The notes under the pieces: model-generated | The model's input: only the letters and a program-made list of their open reading frames with translations | Told to the model about the DNA's origin: nothing | Database searches by the model: none | Assembly: GCA_002724975.1 (NCBI GenBank) | Contig: PBQF01000004.1 | Span: 10,443 to 54,080 of the forward strand | Direction of reading: 5' to 3' | Length of the DNA: 43,638 bases | Origin: Parcubacteria group bacterium | Lineage (GTDB): Bacteria; Patescibacteriota; Minisyncoccia; Phycocordibacterales; GCA-002724975 | Part shown: one piece after another, positions 23,557 to 31,819 of the stretch | Numbering within the stretch: the first letter of the stretch is position 1 | Layout of the letters: every line of letters starts with the position of its first letter | Program-made: the position numbers and the translations under genes

Positions 23557-24508
23557 ACGACTTCTATCGGGAATACAACCATCAGGCGAACTTCATGTAG
23601 GAAATTATCTTGGTGCTTTAAAAAGATTTGTTGAAATGCAGGGTGAGTATGAGACTTTCGTTTTTGTGGCCAACTATCATTCTTTGACAACATTGAAGAA
23701 TGCCGAGGAGATGAAAAGAAACACAATTGATGTTGTTAAGGATTATGTTGCGGCAGGATTGGACCCGGAGAAAGTTGTTCTTTATACACAAACTGATGTC
23801 CCAGAAGTAACAGAGTTAGCTTGGATTTTCGGAACTTTAATAACAATGCCTAATTTAATGAGAGCTCACGCTTTTAAAGATGCTGAGGCTAGAAATAAGG
23901 AAATAAATGTTGGGGTCTTTAATTATCCAGTACTAATGGCAGCTGATATTTTAGTGGTAGACGCTGATGTTGTGCCAGTTGGTAAGGACCAGCAACAGCA
24001 TGTAGAGATGGCCAGAGATATTGGGAATAAGTTTAACAATGCATTTGGAGATACTTTTAAAATTCCAGAGCCGTTGATTGACGAGGGCACATCAGTGATT
24101 CCTGGAATTGATGGTCAAAAAATGAGCAAGAGTTATGGGAATACCATTTCTCTGTTTGGAAGTGACGAAGAGATAAAAGCACAAGTGGCAAAAATCGTGA
24201 CGGATTCAAAAGGGGTTGATGAACCAAAAGACCCAGAGAATGATTTAGTTTTTGCCTTTCATAAATTATTTAGCACCAACCAGCTTCCAGAATTAGAAAA
24301 AAGATATAGAGAAGGAGGGTTAGGACACAAAGAATCAAAAGACATTTTAGCTGACAATATTATAAAATTGATTTCGCCAATGAGAGAAAAAAGAGAATCA
24401 ATTAGTGATGAAGATGCAGTAGAAATTTTAAGAAAAGGGGCAGAGAAAGTTAGAAATATAGTAGCAAAGAAATTAGAAGAAGTAAGAGAAAAAGCGGGGC
24501 TAATATGA
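23549..24508 (+). CDS. trpS: Tryptophanyl-tRNA synthetase
   Basis: A class I synthetase of 319 residues. The HIGH-like motif is in SGIQPSGELHVGNYLGA (residues about 8-23) and the KMSKS signature is exact at 191-195 (GQKMSKSYGN). The Trp-pocket region DQQQHVEMARDI is present. It overlaps glyS by eight bases and aspS by four, so the three synthetases form one tightly coupled operon. Confidence 0.96.
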   Translation: MAKRLLSGIQPSGELHVGNYLGALKRFVEMQGEYETFVFVANYHSLTTLKNAEEMKRNTIDVVKDYVAAGLDPEKVVLYTQTDVPEVTELAWIFGTLITMPNLMRAHAFKDAEARNKEINVGVFNYPVLMAADILVVDADVVPVGKDQQQHVEMARDIGNKFNNAFGDTFKIPEPLIDEGTSVIPGIDGQKMSKSYGNTISLFGSDEEIKAQVAKIVTDSKGVDEPKDPENDLVFAFHKLFSTNQLPELEKRYREGGLGHKESKDILADNIIKLISPMREKRESISDEDAVEILRKGAEKVRNIVAKKLEEVREKAGLI

Positions 24509-25917
24509 AAAGAACGCTAATTAAGAATCTGGGGGAGAATATAAGGAAAGAGGTTTTAGTTAAAGGCTGGGTTGATATCAGGAGAGACCACGGGAAGCTT
24601 ATTTTTATTGATTTAAGGGACTTTTCAGGGTTAGTTCAGGCCGTTTCTACTCCCAAGGAGGATTCTCATAAAGTAGCCGAAACCATTCGCCCAGAATGGG
24701 TTGTTGAGGTGAAAGGAATGGTAAATGAGAGACCGGAGAATATGGTTAATGCTGACATACAAAATGGAAACATTGAGCTTAAAATTACTGAAATCAAAGT
24801 TTTAAATGAAGCCCAAACACCACCGATTGATATTCAGAGTGACGGAAAAGATATCGGAGAGGAAAACAGATTAAAGTATCGCTACTTGGATTTAAGAAGA
24901 AAGAGAATGCAGAAAAATTTGAGGAATCGCTCCAAAGCATTAACTTTTATTAGAAATTATTTAGAAAAAGAAGACTTCACAGAAGTTGAAACACCAATTC
25001 TTTCAAAATCAACTCCAGAGGGAGCAAGAGATTTTATAGTGCCGTCAAGGATAGATAAAGGAAAATTTTATGCCTTGCCGCAGTCACCACAACAATATAA
25101 ACAGCTTTTAATGGTTGCTGGAATGGAAAGATATTTTCAGATTGCTAGATGTTTCAGAGACGAGGATTCTCGTGGCGACAGACAGCCGGAATTTACCCAG
25201 CTTGATATTGAGGCAAGTTTTGTTAGCCAAGACGATATTATGGATTTACTTGAAGGAGTTTATACAGAAGTTGTAAAGAAATTTTATCCTGACAAAAAAA
25301 TAACCAAGAGCTCGTGGCCTCGGTTAAATTATCAAGATGTTATAAAAGAATATGGAACGGATAGTCCTGATTTAAGAAAAGACAAAAATAATCCTAATGA
25401 ACTCGCTTTTGCTTGGATTATAAACTTCCCGTTATTTACTGAACAAAGTGAGAAGGATTTCTTCCATGGTTCGGGAAGTGCAAAATTTGCTCCGTCACAT
25501 CATATGTTTACTGGCCCAAATCCGGAGGATGTTTCTCTTTTAGATAGTGAGCCACAAAAGGTTAGAGGTTTGCAACACGACTTAGTCTTAAACGGAAATG
25601 AAATAGGAGGCGGAAGTGTAAGAATCCATGATCCTAAAATTCAAGAGAAAGTCTTTGATTTGATTGGTTTTAGCGCTGAGCAGAAAAAGAAATTTAAGCA
25701 TATTTTGGAGGCGTTCACCTATGGTGTGCCACCACACGGGGGAATTGCCATGGGTTTTGACCGATTTATGATGATTCTCGAGAATGAGGAAAGTATTCGT
25801 GAGGTATTTTCATTCCCTAAGACTGGAGAGGGCAGGGATCCGATGATGGAAGCTCCTTCAGAAGTAGAGGAAGATCAATTAAAAGAACTTGGAATAGAAG
25901 TAAAAAAGAAAAAATAG
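24505..25917 (+). CDS. aspS: Aspartyl-tRNA synthetase without GAD insertion
   Basis: It has the bacterial N-terminal OB domain (KGWVDIRRDHGKLIFIDLRD) and the class II core with motif 2 (FRDEDSRGDRQPEFTQLDIE) and motif 3 (PHGGIAMGFDRFMMIL). Bacterial AspRS is usually near 590 residues because of a GAD domain between motifs 2 and 3. Here, after YGTDSPDLR (residues about 283-291), the chain goes in about ten residues to AWIINFPLF, so the GAD domain is missing and the total is 470. Whether it also charges tRNA-Asn cannot be decided here. Confidence 0.95.
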   Translation: MKRTLIKNLGENIRKEVLVKGWVDIRRDHGKLIFIDLRDFSGLVQAVSTPKEDSHKVAETIRPEWVVEVKGMVNERPENMVNADIQNGNIELKITEIKVLNEAQTPPIDIQSDGKDIGEENRLKYRYLDLRRKRMQKNLRNRSKALTFIRNYLEKEDFTEVETPILSKSTPEGARDFIVPSRIDKGKFYALPQSPQQYKQLLMVAGMERYFQIARCFRDEDSRGDRQPEFTQLDIEASFVSQDDIMDLLEGVYTEVVKKFYPDKKITKSSWPRLNYQDVIKEYGTDSPDLRKDKNNPNELAFAWIINFPLFTEQSEKDFFHGSGSAKFAPSHHMFTGPNPEDVSLLDSEPQKVRGLQHDLVLNGNEIGGGSVRIHDPKIQEKVFDLIGFSAEQKKKFKHILEAFTYGVPPHGGIAMGFDRFMMILENEESIREVFSFPKTGEGRDPMMEAPSEVEEDQLKELGIEVKKKK

Positions 25918-25920
25918 AAT
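25915..25920 (+). promoter_or_regulatory. -10 element, leaderless start of scpA
   Basis: TAGAAT overlaps the aspS stop codon and ends six bases before the scpA ATG at 25927. Confidence 0.45.
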
Positions 25921-25926
25921 TTCATC

Positions 25927-26661
25927 ATGACTGATTTCACGGTGAAAACAAATCATTTTGAGGGGCCTCTAGAGCTTCTTTTAAGTTTTATAGAGAAAAG
26001 AAAGCTTTTCATAAATGACTTTTCACTGGCGGAAATTGCAGATGACTACATTGCTCATGTTAACAACTTGGAGAATTTCCCATTGAAAGAGATTTCCAAT
26101 TTCATTGTTATTGCTTCAACTTTGATTCTGATAAAATCGAAATCTCTTCTGCCAACTTTAGAGTTGACCAGTGAGGAAGAGGAAAGTATTGAAGATTTAG
26201 AAAGAAGATTGAAAGAATACAAGCTGATTAAATCACTAAGTAAAAACATAGAGAACCGATTTGGGATGAATATAATTTTTAGCTCTCCGGCAATTCAAGC
26301 ACCACCAGTTTTTACTCCAGATGACAGTATCAGCAAAGAATCACTTTTAAGAGCAGTAAATGATGTTGTAAAAAGTTTTCCTAAAGACGAAAAGAAGGAA
26401 AATCCAAAAGCGTCTATCAAAAAAGTTATCAGCTTAGAAGAAATGGTAGATAGTCTGACCAAAAGGATTAAGAGTAATTTAAAAACAACCTTTCGGGAAT
26501 TTAGCGGTTCAGTTGGTAAAGGAGAAAGAATCAATTTGATTGTTGGTTTTTTGGCTATGCTTGAAATGTTTAAGGGCGGAATTGTAAATTTAAGCCAAAG
26601 TGAAAATTTTTCGGATATTCACATTGAAAGTCATGATATTGACGTACCAAAATACAAATAA
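25927..26661 (+). CDS. scpA: Segregation and condensation protein A
   Basis: ScpA is the kleisin that bridges the SMC heads in the bacterial condensin complex. The start FTVKTNHFEGPLELLLSFIEKRKLFINDFSLAEIADDY is characteristic, and the C-terminal winged helix follows a charged middle. 244 residues. It is followed after three bases by scpB, its usual partner. smc itself is not in the window. Confidence 0.93.
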   Translation: MTDFTVKTNHFEGPLELLLSFIEKRKLFINDFSLAEIADDYIAHVNNLENFPLKEISNFIVIASTLILIKSKSLLPTLELTSEEEESIEDLERRLKEYKLIKSLSKNIENRFGMNIIFSSPAIQAPPVFTPDDSISKESLLRAVNDVVKSFPKDEKKENPKASIKKVISLEEMVDSLTKRIKSNLKTTFREFSGSVGKGERINLIVGFLAMLEMFKGGIVNLSQSENFSDIHIESHDIDVPKYK

Positions 26662-26664
26662 AAT

Positions 26665-27210
26665 ATGACTACGGATGCTTACCTAGAATCAATACTATTT
26701 TTTAAAGGGACTCCGGTTTCAATTTCTTTCTTAGCAAAAGTTTTAGGTAAAAATGAGGATGAAATTAAAGAAGCCCTGGATGTTTTGGAAGAGAAGCTCG
26801 AGGACAGGGGACTGGTTTTAAATCGACACCAAAATCAGGTATCCTTAGGAACGAGCCCGAAATCTTCAGGTTTTGTTGAGACCTTAATTAAAGAAGATTT
26901 GGATAAAGACATTGGAAAAGCGGGACTGGAGACACTTTCAATTGTTTTATATAGGGGTCCGATTTCCAGAGGCGAAATAGACTATATTAGAGGTGTAAAT
27001 TCCTCTTTTATCTTAAGAAACCTCTTAATTCGTGGCCTTGTTGAGAAGGTAAAAAGCACCAAGGATCAGAGAATCTCTATGTATAATCCAACATTCAAAC
27101 TTCTTTCACACTTAGGAGTAAAAAACATAGAGGAAATGACACAATACAAGGAAATTAGACAAAGTGTAGAAAACTTTGAAAATGAAAAACAAAATGATAG
27201 AAACGAATGA
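26665..27210 (+). CDS. scpB: Segregation and condensation protein B
   Basis: ScpB dimers bind the ScpA kleisin. Tandem winged-helix domains are seen (LESILFFKGTPVSISFLAKVLG; then LETLSIVLYRGPISRGEIDYIRGVNSSFILRNLLIRGLVEK). 181 residues, normal length. The end overlaps the start region of the next gene. Confidence 0.92.
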   Translation: MTTDAYLESILFFKGTPVSISFLAKVLGKNEDEIKEALDVLEEKLEDRGLVLNRHQNQVSLGTSPKSSGFVETLIKEDLDKDIGKAGLETLSIVLYRGPISRGEIDYIRGVNSSFILRNLLIRGLVEKVKSTKDQRISMYNPTFKLLSHLGVKNIEEMTQYKEIRQSVENFENEKQNDRNE

Positions 27211-28156
27211 TTTTGAGAATATAAGAAACGGCGGTATAAACAGGAATGAATTGATTGTTTTATTCTTTATTATAGTTTTGGCTGTTTTATTTTTTATTTT
27301 CTTTTTAGCCCAAAAATCTCCAAATGAAGATTTAACAGAAAACAATGAACAAAATAAAACCCAGAAATCTAACCAAGTTTTTGAAAATTTGGATTTAGAA
27401 GCCAAAGCCGTTTTTGTTTGGGATGTCTTGAATCAAAAAGAGATTTATTCAAAAAATTCTGAATCACAACTTCCTCTAGCGTCGCTAACCAAAGTTGCAA
27501 TGGCCATTACTGCTTTAGATAAGGTACCACAAGGTACGGTTATAACTATAAATGAAAATGATTTGGTTGAAGAAGGAGATGATGGACTTTTTTCAGGCGA
27601 AAGATGGGCTTTAAAAGATTTAATTGATTTTAGCTTGATTGTTTCTTCGAATGATGGAGCTCTAGCTGTGGCAAGTGCAATTGGTTCAGTTGTTAATCAA
27701 GAAGATCCACATAATGAGTTTATTGGATTGATGAATGAAAAAGTCAGAAAAATCGGTTTGGTCCAGACATATTTTATAAGTCCATCAGGATTAGATAAAG
27801 AAGATATTGTGCCAGGGGGAAATGGTAGTGCTAAAGACATGGCTATCCTTTTTGAATATGCCATGAGGGAATTTCCAAATTCTCTTGAAGCAACAAGTTA
27901 TCCAATGGTTGAATTTAATTCGTTAAGTGATTTTGAACACGAGGCCGAAAACACAAACGATTTGGTGAAGAAGCTCCCTGGTATTATTGCGTCAAAAACT
28001 GGTTTTACTGATTTAGCCGGAGGCAATTTAGTTGTAGCTTTTGAGCCGGAACCTGGAAGACTGATTATTTTGGTTGCCCTAGGTTCATCTCTTGAGGGGA
28101 GGTTAGTAGATATAGAAAAACTTTATTTAACGACTTTCGATTACATAAATTCATGA
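27182..28156 (+). CDS. D-alanyl-D-alanine carboxypeptidase (peptidase S11)
   Basis: A membrane-anchored penicillin-binding enzyme that trims peptidoglycan stem peptides. A helix lies at about 22-42, then the S11 catalytic domain with S101xxK104 (ASLTKVAM), the SxN triad (VSSNDG) and KTG (ASKTGFTDLAGG). 324 residues from the ATG at 27182; a TTG six bases earlier and an ATG at 27194 are alternatives. No C-terminal amphipathic anchor domain as in PBP5 is obvious. It opens a run of cell-wall genes. Confidence 0.9.
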   Translation: MKNKMIETNDFENIRNGGINRNELIVLFFIIVLAVLFFIFFLAQKSPNEDLTENNEQNKTQKSNQVFENLDLEAKAVFVWDVLNQKEIYSKNSESQLPLASLTKVAMAITALDKVPQGTVITINENDLVEEGDDGLFSGERWALKDLIDFSLIVSSNDGALAVASAIGSVVNQEDPHNEFIGLMNEKVRKIGLVQTYFISPSGLDKEDIVPGGNGSAKDMAILFEYAMREFPNSLEATSYPMVEFNSLSDFEHEAENTNDLVKKLPGIIASKTGFTDLAGGNLVVAFEPEPGRLIILVALGSSLEGRLVDIEKLYLTTFDYINS

Positions 28157-28164
28157 AAAAAGAG

Positions 28165-28262
28165 CCCTTTCTCCTTGGAAGGGGTTCTTGAGCTCCACGT
28201 CCCAACTTGGGGTAGTGGAATTTATCCCCAGATTAAGCCATTTTTTGCTTATTAGGCTCATT
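28165..28262 (+). other. Structured intergenic segment between DD-carboxypeptidase and mraY
   Basis: Two hairpins can be drawn: GAGCCC with GGGTTC extended by a TT/AA pair (about 28168-28192), and TCCAC with GTGGA enclosing CCC/GGG (about 28195-28220). It may end the carboxypeptidase mRNA. No ORF was found in it. Confidence 0.35.
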
Positions 28263-28267
28263 CGAGT

Positions 28268-28273
28268 TAGAAT
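28268..28273 (+). promoter_or_regulatory. -10 element, leaderless start of mraY
   Basis: TAGAAT followed by six bases and the ATG at 28280. Confidence 0.5.
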
Positions 28274-28279
28274 TCACCT

Positions 28280-29338
28280 ATGATTTTAGATATCATAAAA
28301 GTTTTTGCTCCGGTCACAGTCTCATTTTTTATCGGAATGGCCCTAACTCCAATTCTGACCCATTATCTCTATAAGCATAAAATGTGGAAGAAGAAAGTGA
28401 AAAGTGTGGCTATTGACGGTCGTGCTACGCCAGTTTTTACAAAACTCCACGCTGGAAAAGAAGTAGGAACCCCTCGGATGGGGGGAATTATTGTTTGGGC
28501 TAGTGCCATAGCTACTATTTTACTTTTCTGGATTCTGGCAATGGCTTTCCCAAATGACTTACTTTTTGAAAAGATGAATTTTTTAAGTAGAGGACAGACA
28601 TGGCTTCCACTCTTTACTTTTTTTATTGGAGCTTTAGTCGGATTGCTTGATGATTATTTTGAGATAAACGAAAACAGTGATTATTTTGCTGGCGGGCTAT
28701 CTCTTAAAAAAAGATTATTTATTGTTTTAATACTTTCCTTAATTGGAGGTTATTGGTTTTTCTTTAAACTTGGTGTTTCGACAATTGCCATTCCTTTTTT
28801 TGGGGAGTTAGCCTTGGGTTCTTTTTTTATTCCTTTTTTTGCATTGGTTATGCTGTTTATTTATTCCGGCGGAATTATTGATGGCATCGATGGCTTGTCG
28901 GGCGGAGTTTTTGCAACAATTTTTTCTGCTTATGGACTGATAGCTTTTTTACAAAATCAAATTGACTTAGCTGCTCTCTCTTTTGTTGTAGTTGGAAGCC
29001 TTTTGGCTTTCCTTTGGTTTAATATTCCACCGGCTAGATTTTATATGTCCGAAACGGGTACTATGGCCCTAACCCTTCTCTTAACTGTTGTGGCATTTCT
29101 GACCAAACAAGTTGGAGTTTTACCAATCATTGCTTTTCCTTTAGTTGCGACTACTCTTTCAGCTATAATTAATGTCACCTCAAAAAAGTTTAGGGGAGGG
29201 AAGAAAGTTTTTCTTTCAACTCCTATCCATCACCACTTTGAAGCAATTGGCTGGCCTGGATATAAAGTAGCAATGAGATACTGGGTTATATCCGTAGTGG
29301 CAGCAATAATAGGATTAATTATCGCTTTAATCGGGTAG
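28280..29338 (+). CDS. mraY: Phospho-N-acetylmuramoyl-pentapeptide transferase MraY
   Basis: MraY makes lipid I by moving phospho-MurNAc-pentapeptide to undecaprenyl phosphate. This is an integral membrane protein of about ten helices, 352 residues. Key motifs are GTPRMGGIIVW, LLDDYFEI, the aspartate motif IIDGIDGLSGG and the HHH motif TPIHHHFEAIGWP. It is followed by ftsW and murG, the usual dcw order without murD, murC or ddl between them. Confidence 0.96.
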   Translation: MILDIIKVFAPVTVSFFIGMALTPILTHYLYKHKMWKKKVKSVAIDGRATPVFTKLHAGKEVGTPRMGGIIVWASAIATILLFWILAMAFPNDLLFEKMNFLSRGQTWLPLFTFFIGALVGLLDDYFEINENSDYFAGGLSLKKRLFIVLILSLIGGYWFFFKLGVSTIAIPFFGELALGSFFIPFFALVMLFIYSGGIIDGIDGLSGGVFATIFSAYGLIAFLQNQIDLAALSFVVVGSLLAFLWFNIPPARFYMSETGTMALTLLLTVVAFLTKQVGVLPIIAFPLVATTLSAIINVTSKKFRGGKKVFLSTPIHHHFEAIGWPGYKVAMRYWVISVVAAIIGLIIALIG

Positions 29339-29345
29339 AAGATAG

Positions 29346-29381
29346 TATGTACTATGGTACGTACTATGGTATATACTATTA
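29346..29381 (+). repeat. Three 12-bp tandem repeats between mraY and ftsW
   Basis: TATGTACTATGG, TACGTACTATGG and TATATACTATTA stand head to tail. Each has TACTAT, and GTAC palindromes recur. It is a candidate protein-binding array or a slippage-prone repeat about 55 bp upstream of the ftsW -10. Confidence 0.7.
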
Positions 29382-29435
29382 CAATTTAGACTCTCAACAA
29401 AGCCATAAATTTTGAAGAGTGTATCATAGTGTGAT

Positions 29436-30536
29436 ATGAAAAGGACAGTAGATAAACCATTTTTAATGATAACATCAATCTTAGTTCTTTTAGGTTTTTT
29501 TCTTTTTGTTTCTGCTTCCTTGGGTCTTTTAGCCAGAGAGGGCATTGAATTTTCTTCAGTTTTATTTAATCAGATTGTTTTTGGATTAATTGGAGGATCT
29601 CTGGCAATGTATTTTACCTCCAGAATTAATTATTCGTTTTGGAGAAAGTATTCGTTTTACTTTTTCTTGGCAGCTCTTCTTATTACGGCAGCCGTTTTTA
29701 TTCCTGGCATTGGTCGGACTGCAAATGGCGCTACCAGATGGATTTCAATTGGGCCCTTGCCCTCGTTCCAACCGGTTGAACTTTTGAAACTTGGTTTTGT
29801 TATTTATTTAGCAGCTTGGATTTCAGGTGTAAAAGGAAAAATTAGAACTTTTCAATATGGGTTCCTTCCTTTGATATTGGTAATTGGAATTATAAGTGGT
29901 CTGCTTTTGCTACAACCAGATACAGGAAGCGTCTTAGTAATTGCCGTAGCTGGTTTGGCTATGTTCGTTACAGCCGGCGGTAGATGGAGAGATGTTTTTA
30001 TAGCAGGCCTAATAGGTATTATTTTTTTGGCTGGGCTTGCTTATTCAAGACCTTATATTTTTGACAGAATAGAGACTTTTATAAAACCTGGTGAGGATTT
30101 ACAAGGCTCTTCATATCAACTGAATCAATCTTTGATTGCAATTGGTTCTGGACAGATATTTGGTAGGGGATTTGGACAAAGTGTCCAGAAATTTAATTAT
30201 TTACCAGAACCGATTGGAGACTCGATTTTTGCCGTGGCAGCCGAAGAATGGGGTTTTGTTGGAAGCACCGTCTTAATATTTTTATTTCTAGCTTTTGCCA
30301 TTCGTGGTTTAAAAATAGCAACATGGTCCAGTGATATTTTTGGTGGACTCTTGGCCACGGGCATTGTTATACTAATTACAGTTCAGTCATTGGTTAATAT
30401 AGCCTCAATGCTGGGAGTTTTTCCATTAACAGGAATGCCGTTACTCTTTGTCAGTCATGGAGGAACTGCGCTCTTTTTTGCCATGGCTGAAGTTGGGATT
30501 ATTCTGAATATTTCAAAACAAAGGCAATTAACCTAA
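29436..30536 (+). CDS. ftsW: FtsW/RodA-type SEDS glycosyltransferase
   Basis: A SEDS-family peptidoglycan polymerase of ten hydrophobic helices, 366 residues. Conserved parts are GATRWISIGPLPSFQPVELLKL, the catalytic-loop aspartate in LLQPDTGSVLV, and SGQIFGRGFGQSVQKFNYLPEPIGDSIFAVAAEEWGF. Position between mraY and murG argues for FtsW (division) over RodA. A TATCAT lies eight bases before the ATG. The cognate FtsI is not in the window. Confidence 0.92.
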   Translation: MKRTVDKPFLMITSILVLLGFFLFVSASLGLLAREGIEFSSVLFNQIVFGLIGGSLAMYFTSRINYSFWRKYSFYFFLAALLITAAVFIPGIGRTANGATRWISIGPLPSFQPVELLKLGFVIYLAAWISGVKGKIRTFQYGFLPLILVIGIISGLLLLQPDTGSVLVIAVAGLAMFVTAGGRWRDVFIAGLIGIIFLAGLAYSRPYIFDRIETFIKPGEDLQGSSYQLNQSLIAIGSGQIFGRGFGQSVQKFNYLPEPIGDSIFAVAAEEWGFVGSTVLIFLFLAFAIRGLKIATWSSDIFGGLLATGIVILITVQSLVNIASMLGVFPLTGMPLLFVSHGGTALFFAMAEVGIILNISKQRQLT

Positions 30537-30540
30537 ATAT

Positions 30541-31668
30541 ATGAAGATTGTATTAACAGGAGGGGGAACAGGAGGTCACTTTTATCCAATTATTTCTGTT
30601 GCCAAGAGCATCAGGGAGATTTCCAAAGAATTAAAGCTTTTAGAACCCAAAATATATTTCTTTGGTCCAGAACCTTACGACGAAAGGGCTTTGTTTGATA
30701 ATAGTATTATCTTTAAAAGAAATACTGCCGGTAAAAAGCGAATCTATTTTTCTCCGCGAAATTTTGTTGATATTTTTAAGACTGGCTGGGGAATTCTAAC
30801 TGCTCTCTGGAAGATTTTTTTAATTTTCCCCGATATTGTTTTTGCAAAAGGGGGTTATGCTAGCTTTCCAGTTTTAGTCGCAGCCAAATTTTTTAGAATT
30901 CCAGTTATTATTCATGAATCTGATAGTGTGCCTGGCAGGGTTAATTTATGGGCTGGGAAATTTGCTAAAAGGATTGCAATCTCTTTCCCAGAAGTGGCTG
31001 ATAAATTTCCCAAGGGAAAAGTAGCCCTAACTGGAAATCCAATTAGAAAAGAATTAGTTAATCCTTCGCCAGAGGGGGCAAGGGAATATTTAAATTTGGA
31101 AACTAGTGCCCCAACGATTCTTATTCTTGGAGGTTCACAGGGTGCTCAAGCTATAAACGATGTTATTTTGAGTTCCTTGAATGACTTGGTTGAGAAATAT
31201 CAGATTATTCACCAGACGGGAAAGAAAAATATTGAATATGTTAATTCAACTGCGCAAGTTGTCTTGAGTCAGAATAAATTAAAATCAAGATACAGGGCAT
31301 TTGATTATTTGAATGTGCTGGCTATGAAGATGTCCGCTGGTGCTGCTGACATAGTCATTTCTAGAGCCGGTTCAAGTATTTTTGAAATTGCCAGCTGGGG
31401 TATTCCATCAATTTTGATTCCAATTCCAGAAAATATTAGTCGCGACCAGCGTTCAAATGCTTTTGCTTATTCCTCAACTGGAGCAGCGGTGGTAATCGAG
31501 GAAAAGAATCTTTCGTCACACCTTTTGCTTTCAGAGATTGATAGGATTTTATCAAACGAGAACACCAGGAATATAATGTCCGAAGCAGCAAAAAAGTTTG
31601 CTCAAAATGACGCAGGTAAGAGAATAGCCAAGGAAATTCTCAATATTTCCTTGGAGCATGAGATTTAA
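30541..31668 (+). CDS. murG: UDP-N-acetylglucosamine--lipid I GlcNAc transferase MurG
   Basis: MurG completes lipid II on the inner face of the membrane. It is a GT-B glycosyltransferase of 375 residues. The N-terminal GGGTGGHFYP loop, HESDSVPGRVN, GGSQGAQAIND and the UDP-GlcNAc site SRAGSSIFEIASWGIPSILIPIP are all present. It follows ftsW by four bases. Confidence 0.96.
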   Translation: MKIVLTGGGTGGHFYPIISVAKSIREISKELKLLEPKIYFFGPEPYDERALFDNSIIFKRNTAGKKRIYFSPRNFVDIFKTGWGILTALWKIFLIFPDIVFAKGGYASFPVLVAAKFFRIPVIIHESDSVPGRVNLWAGKFAKRIAISFPEVADKFPKGKVALTGNPIRKELVNPSPEGAREYLNLETSAPTILILGGSQGAQAINDVILSSLNDLVEKYQIIHQTGKKNIEYVNSTAQVVLSQNKLKSRYRAFDYLNVLAMKMSAGAADIVISRAGSSIFEIASWGIPSILIPIPENISRDQRSNAFAYSSTGAAVVIEEKNLSSHLLLSEIDRILSNENTRNIMSEAAKKFAQNDAGKRIAKEILNISLEHEI

Positions 31669-31677
31669 GATAGTCTT

Positions 31678-31699
31678 AAAGTATTTAATTACTTTTTTC
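31678..31699 (+). terminator. Possible weak terminator after murG
   Basis: AAAGTA and TACTTT form a 6-bp AT-rich stem with a six-base loop and are followed by TTT. The rest of this 150-bp gap has no ORF. Confidence 0.4.
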
Positions 31700-31761
31700 A
31701 TCTCTCTATGGCCTTATTCTAGCCAGCGGTATAGTCAAGAAAGGGCTAACTAAACACGAAT

Positions 31762-31799
31762 ACGCAGTCTAAGAAGGGAGATCAAAGACTGTGCGTTTT
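31762..31799 (+). terminator. Hairpin before gltX
   Basis: ACGCAGTCT pairs with AGACT and GCGT around a bulge, then TTTT follows. It ends eight bases before the gltX -10, separating gltX from upstream transcription. Confidence 0.5.
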
Positions 31800-31807
31800 A
31801 CATATGA

Positions 31808-31813
31808 TAAAAT
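31808..31813 (+). promoter_or_regulatory. -10 element fixing the gltX start
   Basis: TAAAAT touches an ATG at 31814 and lies six bases before a second ATG at 31820. The second spacing matches the other leaderless genes. Confidence 0.5.
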
Positions 31814-31819
31814 ATGGCT

